Assembly (NCBI GenBank): GCA_905250885.1
Contig: CAJNOQ010000575.1
Span: 1-46,247, forward strand
Source: Didymodactylos carnosus
Taxonomy: Eukaryota; Rotifera; Eurotatoria; Philodinida; Philodinidae
DNA: 46,247 nucleotides
Direction: 5' to 3'
A program made the translations under genes and the position numbers. The notes beneath the pieces are model-generated. The model saw only the letters and a list, made by a program, of their open reading frames with translations. It made no database searches and was not told the origin of the DNA. How positions within the stretch are numbered: the stretch's first letter is position 1; every line of letters starts with the position of its first letter. Positions 23,801 through 34,346 of this stretch are shown one piece after another.

Positions 23801-25842
23801 CTCATTCAATGAGATTTATGCGTATTTTCAATGTGATAGTTGTGGATTAAATTCAATTTTTTGTTTTTCTTTTCATACGTGTCTATTCTTTGCCTTTTTT
23901 ATGACCTTCAGTATGATGATATAACCTTGCATGATATAAGCTTATACATAAAACGCATATGAATAGGAATAAGAATAAAAAAAAATAGTAAAGGTGCTGT
24001 TGTTGTTGTTGTTATATTATTTTGTGTACTGATGTTCTTCTGTTTTTCATTCCTTCATATATTCTGCATTTTCTCTCACGATTCCAACATATGTTTCTAT
24101 TAAATGGTGGATACAATATAAAATAAAAAAATAGATTTTTTTTCTCCAATTTTTGTGCTTTGTCATCGCATGGATATCATCACATGAATGGACATGCGCA
24201 TGACAATATACCTTTTCCGCAGAAACAAGAATCAGTCATTCATAAATGAGAAAAATTCATCAGAAAGTACTAGACGAGTTGATTGCAATAGACAATGTTC
24301 TGGTAAGTGTACGAGTCACAGAAATCAGTCTTTGCAACATTTGTTAGTTCTTGTTCATTGTTAGTTCATTGCTCTAAAGCTTATGCCTAGTTGACGAACA
24401 TTGGATCAATTTAGAGACAAAAACTTCAGAATGATTGCAATGTAATAGTAGCTATCTTGAATCTCATTTATTTTTTGTTTGTTTTTGAAAAAAAAATAAG
24501 ATTCATGATAGCTACTGTTACATTGCAATCATCCTAGTTGACGACTTAGTAACTTAAATATAACACATTTTCTAAGAATATTTTTTTTACGTGATAAAAT
24601 ATTCAAACTTTCACTTTTATGAAGATATAAAACTTTAAAACTGAGCATTAAAATTATTTTTTATATTTCACAAGAATTCTATATTTTGTTCTCTTCTCCG
24701 GAAATGGGTTATTTTTTTACTTTATTATTCATTATTTTCTTAAGGAAATTTCTGATTTTTATCAATAGTTGAGAAAATAAAGATGATTTCAACGTTTAAA
24801 TAAAAATTTGTAAAAAAAAGTTTTTGAACGGTGTAGGTCTCATCGTATTGAACATTTAAAATAGACATATGTGTACATAATTTCGATTTTTGAAAGTACA
24901 TTTCTGTATATCAAACAACTCAAGAGAAGATACTCCCTCTCTATAATTTGCATTGACCTTGTTTGAGTTTCTATAAAATAAAAAGTTTGTCTGTCTGATG
25001 ACAAAATGATCTTCCACCTCTTTTATGTCATCAGATTAATCAATTAAACTGCGTTTGTATGTGTGTTACAGACGTACACAAGGAAAGAGAGACAATTTAC
25101 ATGTATGTATACTATATGAAATGAGTGTTCTTCACCTGTATAGAGAGAAAAAAGTAAAATGTACGGAGAGGGATATGAGGTCATTGTTTTCCTTTTATTG
25201 ATAAGAATGTATTGGACTTAACACACACTTAAGTGAAAGCCAAAGAAAATGAATCACACCACTTTTAAAGAATTATTTTTAAAAAGTCCATATATTTTTA
25301 CGTTGTTTAGTTCGAAATACTATTATGGCACGCGTCATCCGTTTTTTCTGTTCTGTACGTTCTGGTGCATAACAGAAAAAGAAAAAAAATTTGCTTTTTT
25401 CGTCATTTCTTAAAGCTGTAACGCGTATAGTTCTTATCTTTTGTAGTAAAAATATTCAATACGTGTTTTGTCATCATTATTAAAGGATGTTCGAGAAGAA
25501 GGGAAAAAAAAACAAATAAAAGTGCTTTTCTTGTTTATATATATATATATATAATGTGTCCGTAAGATATTGGACGTGTTTCATTCACAGAAAAAAAGAA
25601 AAAAACGAAAATAAGAGGCAAATTAGTAACAAGCATGATAAGCTACTTTCGTACAGAAAATTTGATGAAAATTTTTCGTCAATTGCATCGTCATATTTAC
25701 GAAGAATAATTTTATATTAAATTTCTATAAGAGAATTTGAAAATTCTTACGTTAGGTAGTCTCATGTTTCATGATGTACAAATTTACAGTAAATAATGTG
25801 CACGTTGAGATTTAAGCTAATATTTGAATTTAGAAGTGCTGA
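20839..25842. other. Long non-coding stretch; no gene seen
   Basis: I find no open frame with a recognisable domain or flanking splice sites. A locally GC-richer patch at about 22320-22440 stands out and may be a decayed mobile element, but I cannot name it. Other small features are an array-like AGAGTAAATTTACTC motif near 21330, a (GTT)n run near 24000, an inverted repeat at 24427-24536 and a (TA)n run near 25540. Confidence 0.5.
24386..24544. repeat. Small foldback flanked by 12-bp direct repeats
   Basis: The arms 24430-24467 and 24498-24533 pair almost perfectly (ATGATTGCAATGTAA then AGTAGCTATC, and the reverse). The direct repeat CCTAGTTGACGA occurs at 24386-24397 and again at 24533-24544. 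It may be the trace of a small element or a hairpin-mediated rearrangement. Confidence 0.5.
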
Positions 25843-25975
25843 GTGTATGCAATTATGTTAAACAGAATTCTGTTGGAACAGAGTCTGATAGCTTTGATTT
25901 TCATTTTTATCAAATGTTTATACTCATTTTTTTCAGATCATCTTATTTACGGCTACAAAGTGCTATTTTTGTTTG

Positions 25976-26039
25976 GTAAGCTACTAGATGATATATTTTT
26001 TACGCAGCACTTAACTTATCTGTTTATTTTTATTTACAG
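25976..26039 (+). other. Likely 5' UTR intron of the ZFAND gene
   Basis: TTTG|GTAAGC at 25976 and TATTTACAG ending at 26039 delimit a 64-bp intron of the size usual in this window, 68 bases before the ZFAND start codon. A further acceptor-like TTTTTTTCAG ends at 25936 and could begin the 5' UTR exon 25937-25975, by cis- or trans-splicing. Confidence 0.5.
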
Positions 26040-26107
26040 ATCCTATTTATTACTAAACTCTCTTGAAACGTGCATTTTATTGTACCACCGTATTGTTTTC
26101 ATTGATT

Positions 26108-27281
26108 ATGGAACAGCCGGAATCAAATCCAACGCATTGTAAAAATGGTTGTGGTTTCTATGGAAGCCAAGCGTGCGAAGGCATGTGTTCAAAATGTTAT
26201 AAAGCTTATGTAAAAGGAAAATATAATACTGGAAGAAGCAGTCCATGTAACAGTAAGTATTTTGTTGCTCCTTATCATAACTAAATTTTAGAATGTGATT
26301 AACCTATTGTTTTTTACTTTTTACTTTTTAAGATTATTATTCATCATCTTCAACAAATCATCAAACATCATCCACATCATTTACAACGCCACAACAGCCA
26401 CAGCAAAATGAACAAGTTATGGATGATTCTGCCAATATTGTTGGAGCGATGGATGAAGATAACGATAATTCAACAACAACAGTGACGAAAACAGACAGTG
26501 AAAAACCAACTTCTGTTACAAATGTCAGTGAAAATGAAGTAAATGATGAATCTTCGAATAATAACTTGATACCAAGAGTTGTTTCCGCACCATCGTTGCC
26601 TATTACTATAACGAAAAATATTGACATACCAAAAAACAATTCAGCAGCATCATATTCTGAAACAGACAATTCAGTCGGTAAGACATTTGCTTATTTTCAA
26701 CTTCATTCTAATTTCTTGTGAAGAAAGATTTCCTTCAATACGGATGAGTTAAACGAAACTTATTTGAACAGATGAGCTATACTTTTGGAATAAGTTAATT
26801 GTTTGTGCTGTGTATTTGAAAATATCTTAATTACGCCTGAAGTTGAAACCGCATGTGCCTCTATAACATTACTCACATCAGCGTACATATTTGAAGATAA
26901 AAATAAACAAAGAAATGTTTCCCAATGTTTCAAAAAAAAATCTTTTCTTTTCAATATCTCATATATGTTTCATTTTAGGTCTAGAATCGGGATCTCTGTC
27001 TGGTACTAGTATGGATAAAAAGAAAAAACAAAAATGTCTAATATGTAATAGAAAACTTGCATTGACTGGTAAATATTTTGTTGATTTCTCTCATTCTATT
27101 GATCTAATACATTTTTCTCAATGTTTTCGCAGAATATCCTTGTCGTTGTGGCGGACATTATTGTTCATTACATCGTTATGCCAATGAACATAATTGTACA
27201 TTTGACTATAAAGAACATGGTCAAAATGAGATTAGACGAAATATGCCAGTTGTACAAGGTGACAAAATAACAAAAATCTAA
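26108..27281 (+). CDS. A20/AN1 zinc-finger protein, ZFAND5/6 type
   Basis: Proteins of this family bind ubiquitin through the A20 finger and act in stress response and proteasome regulation. There are four exons, 26108-26252, 26333-26677, 26979-27068 and 27133-27281, all with phase-1 junctions, coding 242 aa (human ZFAND5 has 213). The A20 finger has C11, C15, C27 and C30 (HCKNGCGFYGSQACEGMCSK, then CYK). The AN1 finger has C183, C186, C197, C199, C204, H207, H213 and C215. The C-terminus MPVVQGDKITKI matches the family's NPVVVAEKIQRI. The linker (residues 50-160) is rich in Ser, Thr, Asn and acidic residues, with little conservation expected. I chose the ATG at 26108 because it gives the family's short leader. 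An in-frame ATG at 26063 would add 15 residues. An AATAAA signal follows at 27287. Confidence 0.92.
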
Positions 27282-28530
27282 TTTAAAATAAACAAAGTCA
27301 ACAGGTATTGAGTGAAACAACAACAGCAACAGAATATTGTTCAGTAGATTCAGTCAAGACCACAATACGATAAACGTGTGTAATGAACTATGTGCTTTGT
27401 TGGGACGACTAAAGACACATCTACTCATATTTATCTCTATTAACGAAAAGAAGAGTATAAAACATTTTTCTTTTTTTCTTTGTTCGCTCACTGAAAAAAT
27501 TAGGAAAAAGAAAAATGTGTTTTTTTGCTTGTTTATTTGTTTTTTGTCTTTTGTTTGTTCTTCATCATCATCCCACCATATTACGCGCACACTCGGACAG
27601 TTATTGGTTTCTTCTTTTTTTACTTTTGCTTGATTTTTCAACATGTACAAAAAAACTGAAAAGAGTGTGTGTTACTACTGTGTGAGTGTGTGTGTGTGTT
27701 ATGCTTTGTGTACTTTTTAAAAGCAAACTGAAATGAAAAGAAAAAAGAGAGACCTTCCTATAGTTATTGATATTGTATATATAACTTGTTCTGCTTTTTA
27801 TAAAAAAAAATCATGTATATATTGAATACATAGAAAAATGATCTATGGCGAAAGTTTAGTTATCATGGGAACTGAAGTTGTTGTTGGTTGGGTGACAGAT
27901 ATGTTACACGTTCTCCTTTTGTAAGAAATGTGTGTGGCGTATTTGTGAAAATAGATATCTATATATGAGAAGGAAACAAGCAAACTAACGCGTTCAGACA
28001 GTGCAGAAAAAAGGTAGAAAGTTTATGTTTATTTTTCAATCTGTGTCGAGATAAACGGAATCTTCTATTTACTTTGAACTTTTTGAAAATTGAGATAAGT
28101 AAATATACTATTTTGCTCATTTTATTGTTTGATGAAGCAAGCTAGCATGGCTTTTCCCTTTTTTTCGAGTGAGTTTCAGTAGACAGAATTTCTGAAAATA
28201 ATTGTAAAATGTATAGACAGAACAGCGTTTGTCCTTTTCCAATGGTATGAATATGACCTTCATACGATTCGCTGCACATAACTCTCAAACGAGTCAACGG
28301 CAGGTCACCAAATGGATATGGTAAGTAGCATTCCTGTGTTGATATTTGTCTAAATATTTGTATCTTCTATATCTGGTAGTATTCATGCTAACGTATCCCG
28401 TCTATAGAAAGCTGTCCATGTTGTACTGTGATCCTAAATTACAAAGTAAAATTACACTTTAAAGTTTTTGCAATGTCTAAAAAATGCAATACGTATGCTC
28501 CAACTTGTTTTTGATTTTTGTCTCATATAC
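27282..28530. other. Non-coding 3' flank of the ZFAND gene
   Basis: This is low-complexity T-rich and (TG)n sequence (27664-27700). The mutually overlapping frames at 27337-27650 on the two strands are composition artefacts. No gene is seen. Confidence 0.5.
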
Positions 28531-28563
28531 AGTACCGTGAAAAATTATAGGATTCGGAAATAG
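28531..28563. mobile_element. Solo end of a Tc1-like element
   Basis: ACAGTACCGTGAAAAATTATAG, beginning about 28531, closely resembles the terminal repeat of the MITE at 30025 (CAGTAGTGTGCAAAATTATAG). No partner end is seen, and a mariner element starts only a few bases further on at 28566. It looks like an older Tc1-type fragment with its far side lost. Confidence 0.35.
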
Positions 28564-29161
28564 TACAGGGTGCCCAAAAAATACGTTGACAGAAATAAAA
28601 ACGAAAAGTTTTAAGAAAAACATTTCGTCAAATTTTCGTATTTGACATTTTTTGTAGCATTTTCTCTCCTCTTTCAGATACACTTTAAAGTGTTTCGTTA
28701 GCTCTATTCTATATCGTTTTATAGATGAGTTCAAACCGAGAAGTTATTATGCTTTTTTTTCCAAGGAAGAAGACAATCTGATGTTGCCCGCTCGCTGAAT
28801 TTGTCGAGACAACTCGTTTCTAAAGCCATCAAAGGTTAACAGGAGACGGGAAACAACAATGACCGGCTTCCTGCATTTTGTAGGGTTTTTTTGGCTTGCC
28901 AAAAAAGTGGAACAGAAACAGTGTGTTTTTGGTCCACCGTGCGTTTTTGACAATTTTTGTTGGATTTTTTTCAGCTTGAATTCATCTATAAAACGATGTA
29001 GAATAGAGCTAACGAAAAAATTTAAAGTGTAATACACTTAGTGTATCTGCAAGTGGACAGAAAATGCTACAAAAAATGTCAAATGCGAAAGTTTGGCGAA
29101 ATGTTTTTTATAAAAACTTTTCGTTTTTAATTTTGTCAATGTATTTTTTGGGCACCCTGTA
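28564..29161. mobile_element. Decayed mariner-type element with long inverted repeats and TA duplication
   Basis: The ends are TA-CAGGGTGCCCAAAAAATAC and its reverse complement ending GGGCACCCTG-TA (28564 and 29161 inclusive of the TA). The arms are about 170 bp each (to 28735 and from about 28990). CAGGGTG ends with TA duplication are typical of Tc1/mariner elements. The middle keeps a fragment of the transposase DNA-binding domain, listed separately. Confidence 0.8.
28766..28960 (+). pseudogene. Mariner transposase N-terminal helix-turn-helix remnant
   Basis: In the plus strand, 28766 onward reads RRSDVARSLNLSRQLVSKAI, followed by KG, a stop and ETGNNNDRLPAFCR. This resembles the start of Tc1/mariner transposases (a VA..LN.S...VS.AI.R...TG...DR...GRP pattern). 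An in-frame stop at the position of the usual Arg-Phe and later frame changes show it is dead. The catalytic DDE/D domain is missing. Confidence 0.55.
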
Positions 29162-29664
29162 CCATCGAAATTGTTTTCAGAATTTTAATGTTTCCTATCA
29201 ATGTCATCAGCCATATTGTGGAAAAGAAATATTTGAAACACCATGCTCATTCACAACAAAATTTTAAAACCTACTGCTGAGAATTTGAAGAAAAACAAAT
29301 GATTATTACTTTCAAATATTTTATCACAATTTTAACTACTACATTAGTAGACTCGATATATTTTTACCATTGTGAAAATCGAAGTTTGCTAGTTTTCTAA
29401 AAAGTCTTTCGAATCGTTCTAAAACCTGCAAAAGAGCAGGTTTTCACTGAGACTTAAAGTACAAATCTCGGATCGTAAAACAAGAGATTTTATAGAACAC
29501 AAGCATTTTTTGAGCCAATTTTGTCTTTTCCTTTTATTAAGGCGGCAAAGGTCAAGAGCATTCATGGGTAAGAGGTATCTCTAGGAGTCGAGCACATTTC
29601 GTCAAAAATGTGTTTTATACGTCGTATCTTGTGACAAAGTTAAAAGGCTGAACTACCGTTCCTG
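29162..29664. other. Non-coding spacer
   Basis: I see no gene or clear repeat here. Confidence 0.4.
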
Positions 29665-29991
29665 TCAATCGGATTTATAAAAAATCTTTTTAAGCACCAA
29701 TGAACATTCGTACTGTTTAACGACTATGACGATGGTAAGTATATTACAGCAATGAATATAAGTTTTAAAAGCTTCAATCAAATGGAGCATATATTGATTG
29801 TATGAACCATATATAACCATAGATTTCATTTCTGTCTCAAATACTCCTGCTTTACAATCAGTTCTCAGACAACTCTTGCAATTTGCTGATTTCAGACAAT
29901 TGAAATGTTCTAAATGATAAACGGCAGTTATTCTTCGTTTTACAAGTCGATTTTCTGACGAAACCTGTCTTAGAACAGGCATGGTGAGCAA
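29665..29991 (-). pseudogene. Cys-rich minus-strand frame, possible LIM-domain relic
   Basis: The frame contains RRITAVYHLEHFNC and then KSANCKSCLRTDCKAGVFE. The YHLEHFNC...C..CL layout resembles the core of a LIM domain (YHPEHFxC..C...L), but the upstream zinc ligands are missing and the spacing is off. No splice sites fix it into a gene, and a SINE has inserted at its 5' side (duplication at 29972-29982). I treat it as a weak relic call. Confidence 0.2.
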
Positions 29992-30805
29992 CGTGGTTCA
30001 GTCGGCTAGCGGACAGACAATGTACAGTAGTGTGCAAAATTATAGACTCACCTGTTCAAACCTTCTGTACTTTTTTAGTGCAAAAAAGTGGCATGTATTT
30101 TGATACAGATATGTCTCTCTGTAACGAAATGACGCGCAGAGCTCGCGAACCTTCCATTTTGAAGGAAAAGATGTCATCTATTTGAATTCGTTGTCAAAAA
30201 ATGAGTCCAGCTTCTATGTCAAATTTCGTAGCCAAAATACTGAACTTGGATGAGGTTTTCAAGCCATTGTGGCTTGTTCAACAAAATCTAATAGTAACTC
30301 CAAATATAGACCATTTTTTATAGTTCTTTTTATGAAAAAATGTTCAGAAACAGCTCCTCCATGTAACTTTCGAGCCAAACTAACGTCGCTTTGGTACAAA
30401 AATACGACATCGAGTCTATAATTGTGAAGAGGCTTGTTTCAATAAACATTTGTTTTCTCGAATTTGAAGGTCGTATTGAGCAAATCTGATTTCATATTCG
30501 GATAGAGAATACTCGAATGTATTTAGTCACAAAGATTTTTCTTTGCACAAGAGTGTACAGTGGTCGAGAATGATCAAACAACTGAGTTTGAACAGATGAG
30601 TCTATAATTTTGCACAATATTGTACTACAAACACATGGCGTTCGAATCCCGGCAACGGCGGTCGCATGATAGTCTTGGACAAGCTATCTAATGCTCATTA
30701 TCTCGGTACCTTTGGGTACAGATGCAATGGGGTAACCCGATTTCAGTGGTCATTGGACTGAAGAGATGAGGATTAAAGTTTAAAAGAAAAAAAAAGAACA
30801 GGCAT
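29972..30805 (+). mobile_element. tRNA-derived SINE with 11-bp target duplication, interrupted by a MITE
   Basis: The duplication agaacaggcat occurs at 29972-29982 and again at 30795-30805. Between them the element starts GGTGAGCAACG and carries an RNA polymerase III A box (TGGTTCAGTCGG, 29994-30005) and B box (GTTCGAATCCC, 30640-30650). It ends in an A-rich tail (30782-30795). Removing the nested MITE (30025-30622 plus one TA) leaves a SINE of about 212 bp with the two boxes 34 bases apart, the normal tRNA spacing. The non-tRNA body (30651-30780) includes GGTACCTTTGGGTACAGATG and no coding frame. The two boxes, tail and duplication together make the call strong; a source tRNA was not determined. 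Confidence 0.85.
30023..30624. mobile_element. Tc1/mariner-type MITE nested in the SINE
   Basis: The ends are CAGTAGTGTGCAAAATTATA, then GACTCA, and the reverse complement of CAATATTGTGCAAAATTATA, then GACTCA. They are flanked by TA on both sides (30023-30024 and 30623-30624). The terminal repeats extend to a shared CTGTTCAAAC-like block (GTTTGAACAGATGAG at the right). The 598-bp interior has no transposase. It landed between the SINE's A and B boxes, so it is younger than the SINE. Confidence 0.85.
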
Positions 30806-30835
30806 ACATAGTCTTATTTATCGTACCACAATGTT

Positions 30836-32309
30836 TTAAAAACACGTATGTCTATAACTGATAATTGTAACCATAATTAAAAAGATAGTAAATGATATAT
30901 GATAAACAGAAGCGATTGAATGAACTCGATTTGCTTTTTGAGATTTTGATTCGATCGTAATATTATTATGCTCTAATGGAAAAGTATCACTTAATTCTGC
31001 TGTAGAAAGATTATTAAAATTCGTTGATATATAACTCATAATATGTTCGAACAGAGTAGTTTCTGAATAATACTGAATTTGCGTTGTCCATATATTCGTT
31101 GAAGACAGCTGCTAAAAAAATGAATGAATATTATAACTTACCGATCAAACTCTCGTATATCTGTGAAATAGAGGTCATCAATGGAAATATCAACTGTATC
31201 AAAATATAAAGACGACTTCTGACTGCTTTATAATGAAAGTAATATTCTTTCAGTTTATTAAATAATTATTCTCTATCTACTTTTCCAGTATAATATGTGT
31301 TAGTGTTCTGTTTCATCTATTTTTAGAACATACTTACCATTGTTGAGGTTGTTGTTGGTAAACAATATTGTTTATAATTCTTAATGTTAAATAAATAGAG
31401 ACGTTCACCAGTTGTAATGGAACACATTGCCCGAAATAATGGTCGATCTTTGATAAATGCTTTTGTTTTATTAGATTCCAGTCGTATGTTATTAAAAATA
31501 CGTTGATATGTGAACATGTCACGACAATTACATAACGAAGATGAATTTGAGAATATTGAACGCGATAATTTTTTTATAATATTTTTTATATCTGATTGAT
31601 CAATATCATTTTTATTGTGAAAAAATGTTGTAAATGATATTGATGTATTAATGGCGAGAGAATTTTCCCATGAATTGAACCATTTTGAAGTTAAATGAAG
31701 CCATGTTCTTGTTGAAATTGAATCAATAGTTAATAATTCATTGTGTGTTAGATCAATAGTACGTAAGTGAGACAATGATAATAATAAGTCAAAATTTGTT
31801 AATTGTTCTAATTTACAAGAACTTAGATTTAATGATACTAAATTTGTCAATGATTTGAATAGACTACAATTAAGTTTTACAAGTTGATTTTGTGATAAAT
31901 CAATTGTTTTCAGTTCATTTAAATTATTCAAAGCATTATGATTAATCCATCGAATTTTACATGAACTTATATTTAAATATTTTAATTGATGTAAACATGT
32001 TAAATCGGTTATTATTTCAAAATATGATTCACTAAGATCCAATGATTGAACATTTTTATACGAACATAGTTTATGTGGTAAACGAGTTAAACCTTTTTGA
32101 ACAATAATTTTTGTTAACTGTTCAACGTTTTTAGGAATAGGTAAATCGGGTAATGCATAATCACAATCACTTAAAATAAAGGATGTCTCTTCGAAATAAC
32201 ATGAACAATTTGTATTCGGAATACATGATAGACTATTGCCATTTGATGTTGAACAAGATAAAAGGTATAACACAACCACTATCAGAAACAGATAATGAAA
32301 ACGATGCAT
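30836..32309 (-). CDS. LRR single-pass membrane protein, short cytoplasmic tail
   Basis: There are two coding exons, 31338-32309 and 30836-31111, phase 0, coding 415 aa. A signal peptide (residues 1-24, FLIVVVLYLLSCS core) is followed by a four-Cys LRR N-cap (C29, C35, C37, C49). Then come five readable leucine-rich repeats at about 86-195 (VQSLDLSESYF, LKYLNISSCKI, LKTIDLSQNQL, LVSLNLSSCKL, LRTIDLTHNEL) and a Cys-containing C-flank (NCRDMFTYQR to YKQYC). A Thr-rich stalk, a hydrophobic segment near residues 393-410 and a tail of about five residues end the protein. The layout is that of an extracellular recognition or adhesion protein. I cannot name an orthologue. A further splice-ready 52-base segment at about 31142-31193 would shift the frame and may be a poison exon. 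A 5' UTR intron, 32315-32384, is likely (GTAAGT donor, TTTTTTTAG acceptor). Confidence 0.8.
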
Positions 32310-32314
32310 TTGTT

Positions 32315-32384
32315 CTAAAAAAAAGCGAGAAGAAAATCGTTCATTTAACGGTTGATTTTAAAGAAAAGAAGACAGTTAACTTAC
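32315..32384 (-). other. Likely 5' UTR intron of the LRR gene
   Basis: On the minus strand CGAG|GTAAGT (donor at 32384) and GCTTTTTTTAG (acceptor ending at 32315) bound a 70-bp intron five bases before the start codon. The size matches introns elsewhere in this window. Confidence 0.5.
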
Positions 32385-34346
32385 CTCGTTAGAAAAAAAG
32401 GTATTGTTGTACATTCGTAAAAGAAAAATGAACTGTAATGGTTAAATTAGTTTATTCGTCTGAGAGAACGGTTGATTTTTTTTGAACATCACGATCATAT
32501 TTGATTTAATAATAATGTTGACACTGTACAAAGCACGTTGTGATTTTAATGGCTTTTCCTGCTTTTTACACATTCTTATTTTGTAATAACACGCCAAGAT
32601 ATTTACTAGAATAAAACAGACTCTCTTCGTTTGGTCTTAACTACTCAACATATAACTTCTTTTCATTTGTTCGTTGTATCAAGTTTTATCCTTTGTCTGA
32701 AATATTACTAATCGTTTGTGCAAGCAACAGCTTGAACGTGAGAATTTAACCTTTTTCTTGTCTTGTCTGACTTGTTGTATTAACACAAAAAGCTGTTAAT
32801 ATATTTCTGTTTTAAAGTGAAGAAACCAAGTTTCTGCATTTTTAAATTATTCTATCTACCTGTTTAACGGATGTGCTATTGTACATAGGTTCGTAGTCAG
32901 GAAGGAGGATTGAGGGGACCGTTCCTCCCCCACCGGACTTTTGAAAAAATGATTTTTTCCACTGAATATCGTCAGAAAAAGTTGCTAGATGATAAGACTT
33001 CACACTATCTCCGAAGGCAAAAAATCGATCCTCCCTTCCCAAAAATCCTGGTTGCGGGCCTGATAGTGGCATAAGAGACTATCCTGAGTTTTAATTCGCT
33101 GCACTTCTCATAGGATCAGAAGCACAGAAAAGAATTAAGCTTTTTTTTTTTTGTTAGTATGTATTGTAAGCTTTTTATTTTTTCGGTTTTGTTAGCAGTT
33201 TTCATTAACATTCGAAAAAAAATTCACCACAATATATTCGTGTTTTGAAAATCCGTTCGAAAATGATTGTTTTTACAGGAATTTATTTTCTTTTAGTTCA
33301 CTCGTTCGGGATCGTAGAACAAAGACTATTTCTCATAGAAGTAATATTTAAAAAAGCATCGATTTTGCGCATCACTATCTTTGGTTTTACAATGGACATT
33401 CCTATTTGCTATAAATCATTTGTTAACCGGTAATTGAATCAAACTTTCATCTAAAAAGACTTTTTTGGAGTTTTGTATATTTCCTAAGATGAGAAAATGA
33501 CTAAGGCTTTTGAGAAATGAATATACTTGTTAGATTTCGTTTTATATATTGTTATGCCAATTTCTTTGTTTGTAATTTGATCTGCTTGCTCTTTGGTGGT
33601 CTCCAGCTCCTTTTGATTTTTAGAATCTCACTTTGAGCATCTTTTGTGGTAGTATATCGTTAGTTATATGCAATAGTGATTCAGATTTGTAAATTTTACA
33701 ACACACATATAGGTAAATAGCCAAAACACGACATAGTTTAAATTGTTATTAATTTCTTTATATTTTGTAAAATAAAAAACATGACATTGATTGAACAGAA
33801 AAACAGGAACAAAATATGATATTTCACACAAAATACTGTTCACTGTACGTTACGAATGGACTTGAAATGACTTGTTTCAATCTGTATATCTATCTACTGC
33901 TTACTGTTTATCATCGAATTGCCGACTTGGAAATAAAAATAGATGTACTATTGAGAAATAGTTTGATGAACGCGATATTTCTATGATAAAAGAAATGCAA
34001 TATGAGCTGACTATTGAATTCATCACACTACTTATTTTTAATCATTAATACAAAAAAAATTCTACGTTCAATTCTCCGTCTCATTTTTTTTTTGATGATC
34101 TAACCTCGTGCTTGTCGCTTGTGTGATGCGAATGATACACAATGGTTATTAGAAGTGTGCCAAGATGTAAAGATTAGAGGAGAGGAGATAAAAAACCTTC
34201 GAGAATATAAAATCTTTTGTCTCTCAAAGATCTAAAACCAAGAATTCTCAAAAGTTTTTACGTAGAAGAAGAAAAAATTTCAATCATGAGATATCCATAA
34301 CTCGCCCATTTTCTACCCTCAGACAGCAACAATTGTTTGTTATTAC
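32385..34346. other. Non-coding spacer between the LRR and nuclear receptor genes
   Basis: No gene is seen. 32885-33065 is unusually GC-rich and has rough inverted ends (GGTTCGTAGTCAGGA at the left; the right end reads, in reverse, GGCCCGCAACCAGGA), so it is probably a small decayed DNA transposon. Confidence 0.45.
32885..33065. mobile_element. Possible small DNA transposon remnant, GC-rich
   Basis: Left end GGTTCGTAGTCAGGAAGGAG and the reverse complement of the right end, GGCCCGCAACCAGGATTTTT with GGGAAGGGAGGATCG beyond, share a terminal pattern. GC-rich ends of the type CAGGGGCG(T)AG.CAGGA are widespread on invertebrate DNA transposons. I could not fix a target duplication. Confidence 0.35.

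Noticed and set aside
26361..26669. 102-codon minus-strand frame
   Set aside because: Antisense of the Ser/Thr/Asn-rich ZFAND exon 2.
27337..27650. Overlapping 98-codon frames on both strands
   Set aside because: Both arise from a T/C-rich low-complexity tract downstream of ZFAND.
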